From Leptodontidium sp. MPI-SDFR-AT-0119 (lineage: Eukaryota; Ascomycota; Leotiomycetes; Helotiales; Leptodontidiaceae): a stretch of DNA of 64,000 bases. A program made the position numbers and the translations under genes. The stretch is from assembly GCA_020726505.1 (NCBI GenBank), contig JAHLEZ010000027.1, positions 434,001 through 498,000 of the forward strand, in the 5' to 3' direction. Shown here piece by piece: positions 1 to 12,050 of the stretch; positions within the stretch are counted from its first letter, which is position 1; every line of letters starts with the position of its first letter. Under the pieces are notes generated by a model, which was given only the letters and a program-made list of their open reading frames with translations, did not search any database and was not told the origin of the DNA.

Positions 1-2088
1 CTACGACTATAACAGACTTATAAGTAAGAGTGCCGCTATTTTAGGCTCGTATTAATATCGCTGAAGTAATAAAGACTCTATACCCTCGACCTCTAGCTAG
101 GTTTAGTATTAAGTACTAGTAACTAATCAAGGCTAAGGGAGCGACCTTAGGTGTTCTCATGGATGTTTCGTCACCGCCTATTACATTATTCCGAGAAGTG
201 TCGTTAGGTAGAACGGACAAGGACAAAGCTAATAACTTATAGAGTAACTAGTTAGGAGTTAAGTCTAGCTTCGACCTCGAGATCAATAATAAGTTCTTCA
301 ACCCCTATTAAAGAACTGAAGTAATTAAGAGACCTTAACTAAGACCGAACTACTATTCCGAGAAGACCTCTAGCTAACAAGACCCTACAGTATGCCATTT
401 TATGCTTAATTATTACTAACTTAATAGTACTTGAGTTGACTAAACTCTTTTGCCCCTAGAAAGCTTAGCTGTTTTAAAGACCCTCTGTTAGCTTTAATAA
501 TAGGAGGTGACTTACCTGTCAAGGGGAGAAGGGGCCATTTCCACTACACTAAGAACTAAGAACCTATTGTAGCCTCCTAACCCTACTCGACGTATTACGA
601 CCGTTAGTTTTCCCACTCCTCCCGGCTTTCTGCTATAAACCTTCGAAATTGGCGGATCCAGCCTTTACCCCATCTAACTAACTAATTGATAAGAGACTGG
701 CGGAATAATGTCACCTATCTTCAGTAGTGTGACTTACGTAAGTATAATAAGAGCGTATTTATGGAGGGACCCGAAAGCTACTTAGTGACCTATTACTAAG
801 GGAAGATCAGTACGGCGCGACACGCACGTTCTTAGCCTAAGGGGTAGAATTTGATACGGGTAGTCGCACGAGGTGGCCTTGATTCTTATTGATTTACGAA
901 CTTAAAGAAGATAGATAGCATCGTTTCCTTGACTTATAAAGAGAATATAAGCACTAGCGCTGCGAAGAGGTTGGACAGTTTAATACTTAGCTAGATGACG
1001 TCAAGGTGAAGTTTTGGAGTTCACTTTAGTTACTTCTTAAAACACGAGTTAAGGATTAATAACCTTGGCGGTACTTTAAATCGCCGTAGGAAAAGTATTA
1101 GTATAATCTGTGAATGGCTAGTTAAGTATAAGAGAAAGAGATAGGAGTATAACTCACGAAATTAAGACGCGTTAAGACCTTTATAGTGTTGACCTTTAGT
1201 ATTGAAGCTGAGAGCGCTTAGGCTGAGATGCGAACCGATTTCGATGGCACCTCTAAGGTGGCTGACAACGAAGGACTCTTCTTGAAGGTCTATGAGGAGT
1301 TAGCAGAGTTCAGATAGTACTATAGAAGGTCAACTTACTACGTTAAGGCGACTTGACTTTATACTAAAGTTGTTGTTTGGAGATCGAGGTGCGGGAAAGT
1401 TAAGCGGAGACTGTACATAGGTTAACGCAAGTATTACGGAAGAAGTTACTGTCTAGCAAGAAGGAAGCAAACAAGTAAGGAAAGCTCTTTGCTACGTTAC
1501 CTCTACGACTAGGCAACAGCGAAGTTGAAGGTGTTAAACTCCAATAGCGCGCTGAAGTTGATAGTAAAGGCCAAAGTTGTTGTCCTAAAGGTACCGAATA
1601 TGGAGAAGTTGGCGGCAGAGAGACCTCTGAGAGTACTAGAGTCATAGTAGCTGAAGTCATCGTTGAACGGAAGGAGATCTTGCCTTAGTGGTGTGAAGAA
1701 AAGTGATGGTGAAGTCGATCTTAACATGAGCTTGGCGGGGAAGTTTGCTTTCTTTAGAGGTGTTACAACGAGAGAAGGTGTAAGAGGTGTTATTTGATTA
1801 ATAGAAAGAAGGAGGAAAGAGATCGAGACGCGTTGAGGTACTTTATAGAGAGAATAGTGTCAAGGAGAGATTATTGTATTTGGAAAGTTAAAGTTGGAAG
1901 GTTAGTGGGGGAGAGCCAGCCTTATGTAGGGGGGCAGGAAGGTGCTAAGCGAGACGATTGTTTACTTTAAAGGTAACAGGTCAACTATCACGGGACTTCG
2001 CATACACTGGCTGTATAGTATCCTGCTGACGATTTAAGACGCTCTGATTGGCTGTTTACTTCTTTTTGGTATATATTACTCGAGGGCG
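1..2088. other. RIP-like AT-rich DNA, no assignable gene
   Basis: No long open frame is seen. A plus-strand frame from about 1210 to 1720 reads protein-like (acidic, then Lys/Val/Leu-rich) but is cut by TAG/TAA codons, and I cannot assign it to a family. TAA/TAG richness and local TA excess fit repeat-induced point mutation of an old transposon. The minus-strand ORFs here are short and lack motifs. Confidence 0.5.
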
Positions 2089-2089
2089 A

Positions 2090-2410
2090 GCAGAGTCTTT
2101 GAAGGGGGGGACGCATGTGGTGGGGACAGCCCCTGATTTCTTTTGTCACATGACTGCGCTGGTCCTTCGCACATATAAGGAGCTAACACTTGACTACAGA
2201 ACGTCAAGAACGTAACACTAGATATATTCTATTTATTAGAACCTTTTCCCTCCCCTCCTTTGCCGATTCGTACTCTCTAGATATGTGATATCTTTAGATT
2301 TGATTGATCTGTTATTTACAGAGCCTAGAATCTCCTCCGGTGGCTCGCTACATGCTACCCTCTTGTTGTGTGGATTGGGATTCGTCCCTCCCACAGTAGT
2401 TGTATATAAA
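2090..2410 (+). repeat. Dispersed repeat copy A, LTR-like (pair of 32085-32410)
   Basis: This stretch aligns by eye with 32085-32410 in the same orientation. A shared anchor is TATCTTTAGATTTGATTGAT here against TATCTTTAGATTTAATTAAT there, and further matches follow on both sides. Most differences are C/G here against T/A in the other copy, which is the RIP pattern. It lies just upstream of the gypsy relic and could be an LTR or promoter-bearing terminus, but no TG..CA ends could be fixed. Confidence 0.5.
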
Positions 2411-2859
2411 GAACCGTAATTAGCTAAAATGGCTATTAAATATACTTGTTTAGCCGTACTTTAATTAGCGAGTCTTCGTCGATATTAACTGTTCCGACAA
2501 GCTAATCGTTAAGTCTTATTAACTTAATACAGAACGAAGGGATGCCCTTATAGATACAGATAACTACCGCCGAAGGCAAGCTAAGATTGCGGCACTCGAC
2601 GATTCCCTTAAGTCAAAGGTCTTTATACGACCTACGGCCAGCGGCTCGTCGACCCGACCCTTAAGCTTTATTAAGGAAGTTAAAGAGCGCCTATAAGTTA
2701 TAAAGGATTAATTAAACCCCTCGATATCCCGTGATCTAAGATTATTACTTAAAGACAAGAGAGCCCGTAAAGCTTCCTTAGCGAGTTACTAGTTAAAGGC
2801 GCTTATTACGGAGATCTCCCTTATATTAGTAATAGTGATATCTATTACGTATTTCCGAC

Positions 2860-5800
2860 TTAAGAGAGCTAAGAAGAATAAGGTAAAGACCTTTATAGCG
2901 TTAGTGTATAAGATCGATTAAGAGCTAACTCGTCGCTGGCGAGGGGCCCTAAACTAATTAAGTGTCGAACTCGTATTAATAAATAGAGACTTATCCCTGG
3001 AAGAGGCCCTAAAGGCTAAGTACGCGTAAGATAACAAGTTAATCGGCAAGAAGCTCCTTATAGAGTATTAAGAGTATACTCCTCTCTTTTCCTGGCGAGC
3101 CTCTAACGAGTTACTAGCGCACCGCTAAGGCGTAGACTACTAGATCGAGCTTACTAAGGAAAACGACTTATCCTTTAAACCTCTTTAGCGTATGACTAAA
3201 GAATAACTATTAGAGACTAAGCGGTATATTATTAATAACTTATATAAAGGTTTTATTAAGCCCTTTAGCGCACTATATACGACTCTTATTCTCTTCGCTA
3301 AGAAAGCCGATGGCAGTCTCCGGCTATGTGTCGACTACTAGAAGCTAAATGCCTTGTCGAAGAAAGACTCGTACTTAATCCCTTTAATTAATGAGATAAT
3401 AGCGCGTATTTATAAGGCGAAGGTCTTTATAAAGCTTAATATTTAGTAAGCTTTTTACTATATCCGTATGTCCCCCGAGAGCAAAGACTATACGACCTTC
3501 CGCACTTAATATAGCACATATAAGTATAAGGTCCTTCCCTTTGGCCTTACTAATAGTCCGGCGACTTTTTAGTGTTTTATTAATAATATCCTTATAAAGC
3601 ACCTCGACGACTTTTACGCGGCTTATATAAACGACATCTTAATATATTCGTCTACTCTCGAAGAATATAAGGTTTACGTTAAGAAAGTAATAGCAATACT
3701 ATAAGCACACGGACTTTAAGTTAATATTAAAAAGTCCGAGTTTAGCGTATAAAAAACAAAGTTCTTAGGATTTATTATTAGAGTTAATAGTGTAGAAGTA
3801 GACTTAAAGAAGATTAGTATAATTAAAGATTAGTAATACGCTAATAATATATAAAGTATATAAAGTTATCTTAACTTTTATAACTTCTACTACTAGTTTA
3901 TTAAGGACTATAGTCACATCGCACGACCCCTTATAATACTTACTAGAAAAGATATTCCCTTTATCTTCGACAACGCTTATAAGAACGCTTAGGAGACTCT
4001 CTGGGAAGCCCTTTAATTTACGCTAGTTCTTTACTACTATAACCTTACTAAGTAAACACGGCTAGAGACTGACTCTTTAAATAGAATCGTTACTAAGATT
4101 TTATCCTAACTTTAAGAAGACGACACCTTTTATCCTGTAAGATACTTTTTTAAGACTATAATAAACCTTAAGCTTAATTAATTAATTTACGATAAAGAGA
4201 TACTAGCGATTTTCCGGTTATTTAAGTAATATCGCCTAGAGCTCTTAAGTACTTAGAAAAATGTCCTTGTTTACACTAACTACTGAGCCCTAAAGTACTT
4301 TATAACTACTAAGGACCTTATAGCTAGGCAGGCTTAATAGGCTAAGTTCTTTATAGACTTTTATTTCACGATTATATATCGTATTAAAATAACTAATATA
4401 TTAGCTAATACCCTGTCTCGACAAGATTAAGACCTCACGGCTATAAAGGCACGTAAGCGGGCTATCCGTCGTAAATAGCTAATTCCGACTAACAAAATTA
4501 ACTCGCGAGTCGCTAGCGACCTCTAGCTTTCTATCGTTAATCTTATAAACGCCTATATTAAAGTCGTAGAGACGATACCCTTAGCACTTATAAACGCTAT
4601 AATCCTAAATCGCGATATTAAGACACGTGACGAGTTAGAGCTAGAGCCAGAGTCGAATACGGAAGTATTAATCGACCTGAAGACGCCTATAGCGAAGGAG
4701 TTAGACCTTAACTTTATAGTAGTATATAACGTCACAAAATACGACGTTATTAACTAAGTGCTCCTAGCTAATAAGGCCTCGCCTTCGCTAAAGCCTCTCT
4801 AATAAAAAGCTAGGGAGCAATTACTAGATTACGAGCTAGTAAACGACAAGTTACTTTTTTAAGGCCGCCTAAAAGTGCCCTTAAAACCGCCGGAGCTTCA
4901 CACGACACTTATTTGCTATATATATTCTTAACCTTTAGTAGCGTATACGGGGATCAGAAAGATGAAGGCATTATTAAGTCGCAAATATTATTAAAACGGC
5001 CTTACTATAGACATAGCTCGATACGTAATAAACTGTAGTTACTCTTAGTAAAAAGCTTATAAGGATAAGACCCTTAGTTTCTTACACCCCCTACTAATCC
5101 CTACTCGGCTATATTAACACCTCACAATAGACTTTATAAAGCTATTACTAGACAAGTACGGTTATAACTTTGTTATAGTTATTATTAACCGCTTATTTAA
5201 GAAACCGGTCTCGATACTTTATAACGATATAATTACGGCGAAAGGCATAGCTATTCTCTTCCTCGTTTATTAGACTTGACACTTCGACATACTAAACTCT
5301 ATTATCTCGGACTAAGGGCCTCAGTTTGTCTCCTCTTTTTAGAAGGAGTATTATTATATCCTCGGGACTAAAGTAAAGCTAACGACAGTATATAACCTAA
5401 ACGTTAACAGCTAAATAAAAGTGACGAACTAATATATTAAGTAGTAGCTTTGTCCTTTTTGCTACTATTATTAAGACAATTAGAGCGACCTCTTACTAAT
5501 TATAAACATTACTTAACTAACGTTATCGCACGAGTCCTTAGGCCGCTTATCTCCTTTTTAGTTACTTAACGGCGTTAAGCTAAGGACTTCTTAGGACTTA
5601 ATAAACCTAGAACCGCCGGCTATAGTAATAGAGAAACTTAACCGCGAGGAAGCTTTATAAGTAGCCTTATAAATAAAGGAAGTTATAAAAGTCGCATAGT
5701 CGTCCCTAAAGGACTAATAAGAAAAAATAAAACGATTAGCGAACCGTGGGCGACGCGCCGTCGATTAGGACGTTAGTGACCTAGTACTAGTCGATACTCG

Positions 5801-6320
5801 GAACTAGAACATCGACTAACCCTTAAAGAAGTTATTAAACAAGTAATACGGCCTAATTAAGGTAATCGCTAGGGAAGGAGAGAGTTAGAGAGTTAAGTTA
5901 CTAGGGGACTAGTTAATACACCTTGTCTTCCACTCGCACTTGCTCCGTAAGTACGTCGATAACCCCTTGCCGGGACAAGTTAAAGCTACGCCGGCACTTA
6001 TTTAGCTATTACCTAAGCAAGATAAGTAAGAAATTAAAGGCATCCTTGGCTCTAAGGTCATACGAAACAAGCTATTTTATTGTATTAAGTAACTAAGCGT
6101 CGACGAAGACCTAAAGTAATACTTATACTTAGATACTATAACAACTCTATATATAATTAAGAGGTTCCACCTCGAGCATCCGAATACTAAAGGCCCGCCA
6201 AAAGCTCTCCTAAAGTGGCTAGAGGCCTATAACGCTAGTATTAACGACTATAACGACCTCGAGGATAATACGGTTATAGCTGTAATTGCGCGGACGCAGT
6301 TTTTTAGGAGGAGGGGGTAA
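2860..6320 (+). pseudogene. gypsy Pol polyprotein (RT-RNase H-integrase) relic
   Basis: Read in one plus frame, stops ignored, the region shows the usual gypsy pol order. From about 3070 an RT start resembles other fungal gypsy RTs. Around 3290-3350 the segment KKADGSLRLCVDY is followed by KLNALSKKD. The catalytic box near 3630 reads YINDILIYS, a YxDD box with the first Asp changed to Asn, consistent with a G-to-A change. RNase H-like sequence with a YDKEILAI motif lies near 4185. Integrase core motifs TIDF (about 5128) and SDxGPQF (about 5310) are visible, while the third acidic residue appears replaced by Lys. The frame ends at TAA 6318-6320 beside the polypurine tract. The protein is non-functional because of dozens of stops. 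Gag and protease are not recognisable upstream. Confidence 0.75.
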
Positions 6321-6622
6321 TGTTACGACCTACGATGCGCCTCGTACTTTAACCGACACGGGCTCGTAACATCGCTGGCTATGCGACGACGCTAAGCCTA
6401 ATAGGGAAGACTAGGTGGCGAGCCTACGACATATTGACGTGAATGGCACTCGACTACGCTAGGCCCTATTAGGAGGGTCCTTTATATATATATACTCGAG
6501 CCCTCCCTTACGGAGAGCTCTCCTTTCCTCCTTGTCTTTTCTTCTCGATTCTGAGCGTAGCCTTAGGTCCAAATACAAAGCTTGAGTTAACTCGCTGTAT
6601 TAACCTTTGGCCAGCCGTAACA
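6321..6622 (+). repeat. 3' LTR of the gypsy element
   Basis: The LTR is bounded by the short inverted repeat TGTTAC / GTAACA and immediately follows the polypurine tract. It contains a TATATATATATA box near 6483 that could be its promoter. Its 5' partner is not in the window. Confidence 0.7.
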
Positions 6623-6935
6623 AGGACAGTCTAGAAATTAAGTCCAATATATTAAGACATAAGAGTATCGAAAAGGGTATATTAGTATAATTGATAGTAA
6701 GAGCAAAAAAAAGATTAATAAGGCAGATTCTAATACTATAGCACTTGTTAAGGAACTCAACGACCTACTACTTACTCTGTCTATAGCAGGAGTATATCTC
6801 GAGCACGTAACGACGAGTATATCGGATTATCTTTAGCTTTATAAGACATGGTTAAAGCTTCAAACAACAAGTCCACTTTGAAGATTATACACTACACACG
6901 ACATAGCATTTAGAACTCACTAATAATCCTGTTCG
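6623..6935. other. Intergenic, AT-rich
   Basis: Nothing coding is seen between the gypsy LTR and the stop codon of the STAND gene. The left part is RIP-like and the right part becomes balanced in composition near the gene's 3' end. Confidence 0.5.
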
Positions 6936-9900
6936 TCAATACCACCTCAACCTCAGATGCGGCACCATCACCTGAGTATCCCCCAATTCAACAGAATGAA
7001 CGAAGAACATATACTTGCCATATATATCATCGGCGTCATCTCCTGGTGGCGGCGATGGGGGCTGCATGCTGAGGTCAAACGGAGGGTATATAGCCTCTAT
7101 AGACGGATTGTCCGATTTTGAAGACGTCAAATATCCCCATGCGCCTCGCAGGCTAGTCAGCACCCCTTTCCGAGGACCATTCATCATCTTGAGCAAAGAT
7201 TCTCCATTGGCTGGCTCCAACTGTTGCACCAGCTGCCGCAAAGAGATACGGTGAGTCGGAGGTCCTTCATAATCTTTGGGATTCCTCCCTGGGGCTACTA
7301 GGATCACACAATTTGTATCAACCACCCCTGTAGCAAGAAACTGTTCGAGTCTACTACACAAACGATTTTTGTGTCTATTCGCTTTCGTGTCGATCATAGT
7401 AGCTGCAAAGTAGATGCAAAATATTGTCCAGGCTGACGCTGTGGTTTCGTGCTTCCTGTCTTTGACCTTGACTTGCTCATTCGGCGAGGCTCCAAGATCA
7501 AGAAGCATCTTTAGCATTGAGCTGTCGCCTCCCCATTCTAGAGACGCGGACACAATAAGAGAAAGATCATCCTTGGCGAGAAGAAGATCGGGATTTTTCG
7601 ACACTCTCCGACGGACATATTCGACATCATTCCAACGCCATGTGGTATTGTGAATGAAAGACATAAAGGTCCCAGCTTCGACGCCGCCCGAACTAGCCGC
7701 AGAATGCGGTTTTGTTGTGACCCCTGAAAGGCGATCGCAGCCTGCTTGAATATGATAGGAGAGAACTCTTTCACAGGCGTCTAATTGTGCATCTCGAGAC
7801 GGTCCACAGGGATACTCGTTCTGGAGGAGGTGTGAAATTCTAGCATCCCCATTAACATATTCTGTCTTTGCAAACCAGAGTTCGGCTAAATAGACACGAG
7901 CTTTTGCCTCAAAGCCCACGAGGTTTGGGAATTCAGCTGAAAAATCGCGTAGTTGTTTACTTTGTTTCACGAAGTCCCTAAGCGTCCGATGGAAAAACTG
8001 GACGCTCTTGACGAAGAACAGGTTCTCCTTATCATGGCGAGATTCCGCCACTTCAAGTAAACCCTTTGTGAGATCGTCAACTTCGGATTCTGCCATGGCT
8101 TGCCGTTCTTTGATTTCATCGTCAGTGTACGGTTGTATTTGGTACGATGCTGGAAATGTGGGATCGTCCAGTTTGTCAATCCACGTTAAAGCAACCGCCG
8201 GAAGTGAGTACATTTCGGACACAAGTAGTAGCATCTTGAATGCTTTTTGTCGATCACCAGGCATGATGGATGCCAGTATATTCTCGTACAGGGCGTTGAT
8301 GTTGTCCCTAGGTAAGTTCTCCAGTTGTTTGTCTAAGTAATCGTCTGCATCCTTACGCCCAGGAGCCATACGCGAAGCAGCCATAACCAGAGAACGTACG
8401 GCGAGACAGGCCCAAAGAAAGACACCATCGGACAACTTGACCACCTTAGCAGTTAATTTCTTATAGAAATGTTGGACAGCGAGGAAGCATTTATGCTCTC
8501 TGAACATGTTTCGTCCAAATCGTAGAATGTCGGGTTTCGTGAGCCTATGCAGTCTAATGCGGCGATCTTCCGAAAATGCTTCTTGAAACTCTCGGTGTGG
8601 ACGCGAGCTAACTAAGATCTTGATATCTTCTTTAGAAGCCCATTTGTTGAGGTCTTTTGCAAGATCTTCGTGGTCTAAGCCATCCACGCCATCTTCACCG
8701 TACTCGTCAAGTCCGTCGATGAAGAAGCAAAATCGATATCCTGGGAATGGTGATTTGGATATGAGTAGTTTCATGCCATTCTCCAAGTCCGCAGGCCGGA
8801 AAAAGAGCTCATCAATGGAACCTCCTAACCCAGTCTTTGAAAATTCTGCATAAGCTTCGGGAAAGACTTCTCTAATCAGGTCGGGACACTGCTTCAAGAC
8901 CTCGAAAAGGATTGAACGGTATAGTCCAGGCAGTGACCTCTGGAGCTTATCCCCGGATCGCCAAAAGAAGAAGTGAGCGAAGATGAGTTGCTTCCCCTCT
9001 GCCCACTTCTTCACCTCAACGCGAGTTTGAGGATGATCAACAAGAAGTTTCATCAGCGTCGATTTGCCGGATCCAGGCTTCCCGGAGATGTGGAAAACTC
9101 GATTCTCCTCTCGCAGCCATGTAAGAAATGCAGTTCGTGACTCCGATTGTAGTTTTTTGGCATCCTCTACCAACTTGGCTAATTCACCATCTTCAATTTC
9201 ATCTTCATCGGACTTTGTATTTTGTCGGTTGTCGCTCGAGTCTTCTTTCAAGATCCATTCAAACGTGCCACTCCTGGCCTTTTCCATCACATCCTCTCGA
9301 GAATATATTGTGTTGAAGTAGAGCTGCTTCAGTACCCGCATGTCAGGAGATGGCACGGCCAATGGTTCAAGTAGTGTATCGACCGAGTTGCGAATGTCTT
9401 TGATGAGACGCAACTGTTCGCTAAGTTCAAGCGACAGTGATTGATTGCTGTCTTGAATTTTGCTTTCCATATTCTTCAGAACGTCATCACGGAGGTTCGT
9501 CAACTGTCTCACGGCATCTGACGCTTGTTTTTGTGACACGGACTGGAGGTTGTTTAGCTCAACCTGGACAGACACCTGTCGCTCGCTAATTGTTTTGTTA
9601 AAACTCAATAGCAACCCAGCTTCAGTTTCATACTTACTTGAGAATTAGGACCAATCGAAGCAAGACTTCCGACCTGTATTTACCAAGTCTGTTGTCCAAC
9701 TCTGTAATCTCTCCTTTCTTCCACATGGAATGTAGAGCGACTGTAATACTCTTCCATTTCGAACTCCCAGCTTTGGTCTTGACACGATCCAGAAGCTTCC
9801 GCAGCTCATCCGAGACGCCTTGACATTCTGTGGCGAGAGTATTCAGAGCTTCCTCGTGCTTCGAATAGCCAGGTGGGCGCTGGCTTAGCTCCTTGGTGAT

Positions 9901-10053
9901 TTTATCTAGATCCGCGGTCACAACGCTCACATGAACGTTCTCCGCAGTACTTCCAGATTTGATTACCTCATAAGTACCGCGAACGATCTGGTATGAAAAG
10001 TCAATAAACGTGAGAATGCTGGCAGCGAAGCCCACGGCCGTGATCGGATCCAT
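6936..10053 (-). CDS. STAND NTPase (NLR-like) with fungal N-terminal domain and NACHT domain
   Basis: Predicted 1021-residue protein in two exons (10053-9638 and 9585-6936). The 52-nt intron 9586-9637 has a GTAAGT donor, TTAAC branch site and TTAG acceptor and joins the frames exactly. I chose the ATG at 10053 because MDPITAVGFAAS is the typical start of the fungal N-terminal domain of STAND proteins; an in-frame ATG 23 codons upstream is possible. Residues 1-130 form that helical domain, and a coiled-coil-like linker follows. The NACHT module has Walker A GKPGSGKST near 307-315 and Walker B FFIDGLDEY near 427-435. A possible ankyrin-like piece (LLDLGASPNE) lies in the C-terminal third; no clear WD or TPR array is seen. 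Such proteins are thought to act in non-self recognition and programmed cell death. The gene is intact although it sits between degraded transposons. Confidence 0.85.
9586..9637 (-). other. Intron of the STAND gene
   Basis: Donor GTAAGT at 9637, branch-like TTTTAAC and acceptor CAATTAG at 9586. Splicing turns two open frames into one 1021-codon frame. Confidence 0.8.
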
Positions 10054-10122
10054 CGGCCCGTTTTTGTTGACTGTAGGAAGAATACTCCGTACGCTGATCC
10101 ACGGGAGGACAATGAAGGGCAT

Positions 10123-10546
10123 CAGCAGTGGATGGGATGGGACGGACAGCCAAATGATGAAGCTGAAAGAACGTAGTAGACTATCGAGGCCGGCAAGATA
10201 AATGCTGCAGCTTCGAGGCTGTGCACTTCAGCGGTCCTGCGGCCTGCCTGCATGGCTCTGCATTATCATGGAAGCGAACCAACCCAGATAAAATACCAAT
10301 CTTCTGCATGCAGCCTCCGGTCAAGTCCTGCACAGCTGGAAAGACGAGAAAATGTGGTGTAACAAAGGTAAGCCTTTGACCAACCAGGGAGGACCACGTT
10401 TCTTGAGGCAGGCTCGCGCAGGCTCGCGCAGGCCTAGCGACCAGTTACTTACTGTTCAACACTCTGCATAGCACGCCAGGAGGTACGCCTTGCGCTAGGA
10501 CTTGACTGGCTCTGTCTTATTATCCCGCCGTCGCGATGGTGATGTA
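10123..10546. other. Intergenic, upstream of the STAND gene
   Basis: Balanced base composition. A short direct duplication (AGGCTCGCGC twice in tandem) lies near 10408-10430. No gene or clear promoter element could be fixed. It ends at a TA beside the inverted-repeat end of the Tc1-like relic. Confidence 0.4.
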
Positions 10547-11030
10547 TGGAAGGGGGTTCCAGGCGTGTCTCGTCCGCCCCTGCCGGGCGGTGAGCCTCAT
10601 CGCCCCGTTCATTGATTTAATAACTGCTCCAAACAGATTTGTACACGGTAAACAAACATTGTTAAAATGCCTTGGACACATGAGACTCTAACCCGTATGC
10701 GCTTTAAAACTCTCTTCGATGAAGGCTATTCTTAACGTGCAGTAGTATGTAAACTTGGTATCCTACGCTCTTTAGCTCAATATTTTATCGATAAACCAGA
10801 TCGATAAGCAAAAACTCCTAGTGCGCCTTTAAAGATATTAAATAAAAAAATCCAAGAGATAATTAAGCGGTTTAAAGGCCACTACAATCGACGAATCTCT
10901 TCTCTTTGACAAATCTACGAGAAGTTTCAATTAGATTGTTACGATAATAATCAGTTTTCCTTATATAATCCCACCCTGATTATAACTCTCGCCTTAACAA
11001 CAAATTGCACTTGATCTTTTATAATAATAA
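10547..11030 (+). mobile_element. Tc1/mariner-like transposon remnant
   Basis: The left end TGGAAGGGGGTTCCAG follows a TA and resembles the terminal inverted repeat of the 157-bp MITE at 33828-33984. From ATG 10667 a plus frame reads a helix-turn-helix type start (MPWTHETLTRMRFKTLFDEG), then the typical ...GHYNRRISSL... and YEKFQLDCYDN segments of Tc1-type transposases, broken by several stops. The catalytic DDE part is not recognisable in the AT-rich DNA that follows. The right end was not found. Confidence 0.55.
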
Positions 11031-12050
11031 CTTCACGAAAAATAAACATATAATTAAAAAAATTGATGTTAAAGATGTATTAAAACTAAGTTTATTTATT
11101 ATATTAAATTAAATTTTATAAATATATCGTGCAAGTAATTTAATCTTTTGTCTTCCCCTACTTTTACTTAACAACCACGTATCTTCTCTTATTACAATTA
11201 GAGTACGATAAAAAGTTCCTAAAGATAACTTAACAATTAAAAAAGGGTTCTAAGTAAGTTGCTTAGCTTTTAGTGCAACACGTATTTGTTCTTTAGCTTT
11301 AAGTAAGTACATTAAGCTTCGCTGGCGAAGAGCGTGGTTTTGGTGTTTTAAAAAGACTTAGGTTTACTACTACTAAATCGTTAATTAATTGCTTTACTAC
11401 ATTGCCTTCTACTCCTTTGCCTTTTATTTCTTTTTCTTTTTATATAATACATAAAAATGACAAAAGTTTCTTAAAATTTATAATCAAGTAAAAAAAGTAA
11501 AGAAAAAAGAGCTTTATATATAAAGGAAAAGTACTATAAGCTTGTTTAATATTATTAATACTTAGTTAAGTTAAAATACCGGAAATAAGGCTTAAAGCGC
11601 TTCTAATCGTTATACTACTCTCCTCTCTTAAAAAAAACCTATCCTTAAGTATTAGTTTATTTTTTATTAGTATTAAAGTACTTGTAATTGTAAATACTAT
11701 TTTCTTATGCTTTAATTTATTTAAGTAACTTAATAAAGAGTCTTGCTTACTTAAAGTAATTGAAATAACTTTTTTGGACTTTATACAAAGTATACTTAAA
11801 ATTAAATGCGTTATACTAATTTAAATTAATGTTTTAATTAAGTTAAGTAATATGGTAAAAGAGAGTTTTGCCCTTTTTATAATAAGCAAGTACTTTTTTT
11901 AATTTTTATTTATTATTACTCGTAATATTAATTAATAAGAGGGTATCTTATACTGGCTTGTCTTAGTAAAAGATTATTAAGATTTTTACGTAGTTTATTA
12001 ATCAGAAAATTGTTATAAACCTTTATACTTACTAAAACTTTAAGTAGCAC
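11031..12050. other. AT-rich RIP-like block
   Basis: Very AT-rich, no ORF of note, many poly-A/T runs. It stops abruptly at about 12055, where the TPR-like gene remnant begins. Probably the decayed remainder of one or more transposons. Confidence 0.5.

Larger units (their letters stand above)
2411..6622 (+). mobile_element. Ty3/gypsy LTR retrotransposon, RIP-degraded
   Basis: A plus-strand pol relic leads into a polypurine tract (6306-6317, AGGAGGAGGGGG) and a 302-bp 3' LTR beginning TGTTAC and ending GTAACA. Reverse transcriptase, RNase H and integrase blocks follow in gypsy order (RT before integrase). No matching 5' LTR is seen upstream, so the 5' end given here is approximate and the element is probably truncated or interrupted. 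In-frame TAA and TAG codons throughout the frame make it inactive. Confidence 0.75.

Noticed and set aside
1400..1727. Minus ORFs of 72-86 codons in the first AT-rich block
   Set aside because: Phe/Leu/Thr-rich translations of biased DNA; the plus frame looks more coding and neither has a known motif.
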